A DNA stretch of 64,000 nucleotides from Pseudohalioglobus sediminis (GTDB lineage: Bacteria > Pseudomonadota > Gammaproteobacteria > Pseudomonadales > Halieaceae). The notes beneath the pieces were generated by a model that did no database searches, was not told the origin of the DNA, and saw only the letters and a program-made list of their open reading frames with translations. Both the position numbers and the translations under genes were made by a program. The number at the start of each line of letters is the position of its first letter. Position 1 is the first letter of the stretch. The stretch spans positions 248,001-312,000 of the forward strand of contig NZ_VTUX01000004.1 in NCBI RefSeq assembly GCF_008370495.1, in the 5' to 3' direction. Shown here piece after piece: positions 62,895 through 64,000 of this stretch.

Positions 62895-64000
62895 ATGAAA
62901 GACCAACCCGACGTTACGCGCAGGCGACTTGTACAGGGCCTCACCGGTGCTGCGCTGTTACCGCTGTTCAGTGCCAATCTGATCGGTTGTGCCGATAGTT
63001 CAGACCGCCAGCGAACGCCGACCGTGCCCGCAGACTTTCGCCACGGCGTGGCGTCCGGGGACCCGCTGGGCGACAGCGTCATTCTGTGGACCCGGCTGAC
63101 ACCGGAACGGCCCGGTGTCGTGGGGGTGGGATGGGAGGTCGCCCTGGATGAGTCCTTCACCGAGGTGGTGGTCAGTGGCTCGGGCACCACCACGGCCGAG
63201 GTCGACTACACCGTAAAAGTGGACGTGCAGGGTCTGTCGGCGGATACGCACTACTACTACCGGTTCAGCAGTGGTGACAAGGTCTCACCTGTCGGTCGCG
63301 CCCGCACCGCGCCCACCGGTGCGGTGGTGGCCGCCAGTTTTGCCGTGGTTTCCTGTTCGAATTACCCCGCCGGCTATTTCCACGCCTATCGCGAAATTGC
63401 CAATCGCGACTATGCCGCCGTGCTGCATCTGGGCGACTATATCTACGAGTACCCGGCGGACGGCTACGCCAGTGACGATGCGCAGGCCCTCGGTCGGGTG
63501 TCGGAGCCGGCCAACGAACTACTCACGTTGGCGGATTATCGACGTCGTTATGCCCAGTACCGCAGCGATGCCGATTTACAGGCCTGCCACGCCGCGCACC
63601 CGTTTATTGTGGTCTGGGACGACCATGAAGTGGCAAATAACACCTGGAAAGGGGGTGCAGAGAACCACCAGCCAGAAACTGAAGGTGACTTCTTCCAGCG
63701 CCGCACGGAGGCTATCCAGGCCTGGTACGAATGGTTACCGGTGCGCCCACCCGCCAGCGAGCGTGAAATCACCTATCGTCGATTCGACTACGGCGACCTG
63801 CTTGACCTGATCATGCTGGATACGCGCGTGATCGGGCGCGACCTGCAACTGGAATTTGCCGATTTTGTGAATGGTGAGCTGATCGATGTCGATACGCTGC
63901 GCGCTGCCGTGGCAGATCCGGGCCGTTCGCTGCTCGGTGAGGCGCAACTCAACTGGCTCAGGCAGTCGCTGACCGATAGTACGGCGCGCTGGCAGGTGCT
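62895..64000 (+). CDS. PhoD-like alkaline phosphatase, 3' partial
   Basis: Runs off the right edge after 368 codons. Tat-type signal TRRRLVQG with a Cys just after (LIGC), so possibly a lipoprotein. N-terminal PhoD domain FRHGVASGDPLGDSVILWTR, then SCSNYPAGYFHAYREIANR, HLGDYIYEYP and VVWDDHEVANN with metal ligands. Hydrolyses phosphomono- or diesters in the periplasm; PhoD uses Fe/Ca. Same strand as the kinase-like gene, 103 bp away. Confidence 0.88.
   Translation, partial: MKDQPDVTRRRLVQGLTGAALLPLFSANLIGCADSSDRQRTPTVPADFRHGVASGDPLGDSVILWTRLTPERPGVVGVGWEVALDESFTEVVVSGSGTTTAEVDYTVKVDVQGLSADTHYYYRFSSGDKVSPVGRARTAPTGAVVAASFAVVSCSNYPAGYFHAYREIANRDYAAVLHLGDYIYEYPADGYASDDAQALGRVSEPANELLTLADYRRRYAQYRSDADLQACHAAHPFIVVWDDHEVANNTWKGGAENHQPETEGDFFQRRTEAIQAWYEWLPVRPPASEREITYRRFDYGDLLDLIMLDTRVIGRDLQLEFADFVNGELIDVDTLRAAVADPGRSLLGEAQLNWLRQSLTDSTARWQV

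Noticed and set aside
1-64000. CRISPR array
   Set aside because: Repeats are hundreds to thousands of bases apart, diverged and not interleaved with equal-length spacers.

Overview
The window looks like chromosomal DNA of a free-living, GC-rich gammaproteobacterium, probably a marine relative of the Halieaceae/Spongiibacteraceae. This is inferred from gene content: an iron-sulfur photolyase, a PQQ alcohol dehydrogenase, OprB/OprP porins, a CYP153-like P450 with its ferredoxin, several SDRs, AraC regulators of the arabinose-binding-domain type, a DUF5062 protein, nei and xth. No marker gene in the window fixes the genus.

Layout. 1-7.9 kb: a 5'-cut pectinacetylesterase-like hydrolase, a broken GFA-family gene, a GST, cardiolipin synthase, a quinone-oxidoreductase-like enzyme, exonuclease III, a PPOX-fold protein and an exported SDR. 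8-11.9 kb: accessory DNA with a possible leader-peptide/hairpin region, an unknown protein, a frameshifted lipoprotein, a 45-codon ORF and a stand-alone MESH1-like alarmone hydrolase. 12.1-19.9 kb: an envelope cluster of amidohydrolase, DUF3299 protein, three outer-membrane barrels and a divergent AraC regulator. The last porin carries the composite beta domain of an amidohydrolase without its catalytic barrel. 20.3-29.8 kb: catabolic genes (P450/ferredoxin, sulfatase, sulfotransferase, two SDRs, an HCCA-isomerase/DsbA-like protein, AraC).

29.8-39.5 kb is repeat-rich. It holds three copies (one truncated) of a 161-bp MITE-like element, several diverged copies of a ~200-bp repeat, and a ~100-bp repeat with a hairpin beside a Shine-Dalgarno sequence. 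A CAT-anticodon tRNA lies at 39.4-39.5 kb, and a decayed copy of its 3' half lies at 30.8 kb in the same orientation. Together they may bound an ~8.7-kb island holding an epimerase-SnoaL fusion, an M14 peptidase, a DUF4124/HExxH protein, a GNAT-like protein and an HNH protein. No integrase is visible.

39.7-64 kb is mostly ordinary chromosome: PaaI thioesterase, PQQ dehydrogenase, MAPEG protein, FeS photolyase, membrane HExxH protein, DapB-like dehydrogenase, phhB-alkB pair, nei, MEST-like hydrolase and a HerA-like ATPase. A rightward run of DUF211, a CCC1/VIT1-like protein, a P-type ATPase, NfeD and slipin suggests one membrane/ion-homeostasis locus. The last 6 kb holds a leftward group (phosphoesterase, PliI-like, amphi-Trp, DUF6498-like), a secreted protein with Fam20-like kinase hallmarks, and a PhoD-type phosphatase cut by the window end.

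The strongest leads are the barrel-less amidohydrolase/porin fusion with its operon, the tRNA-bounded repeat-rich island, the hairpin-SD leader repeat, and the secreted kinase-like protein between two phosphoesterases.
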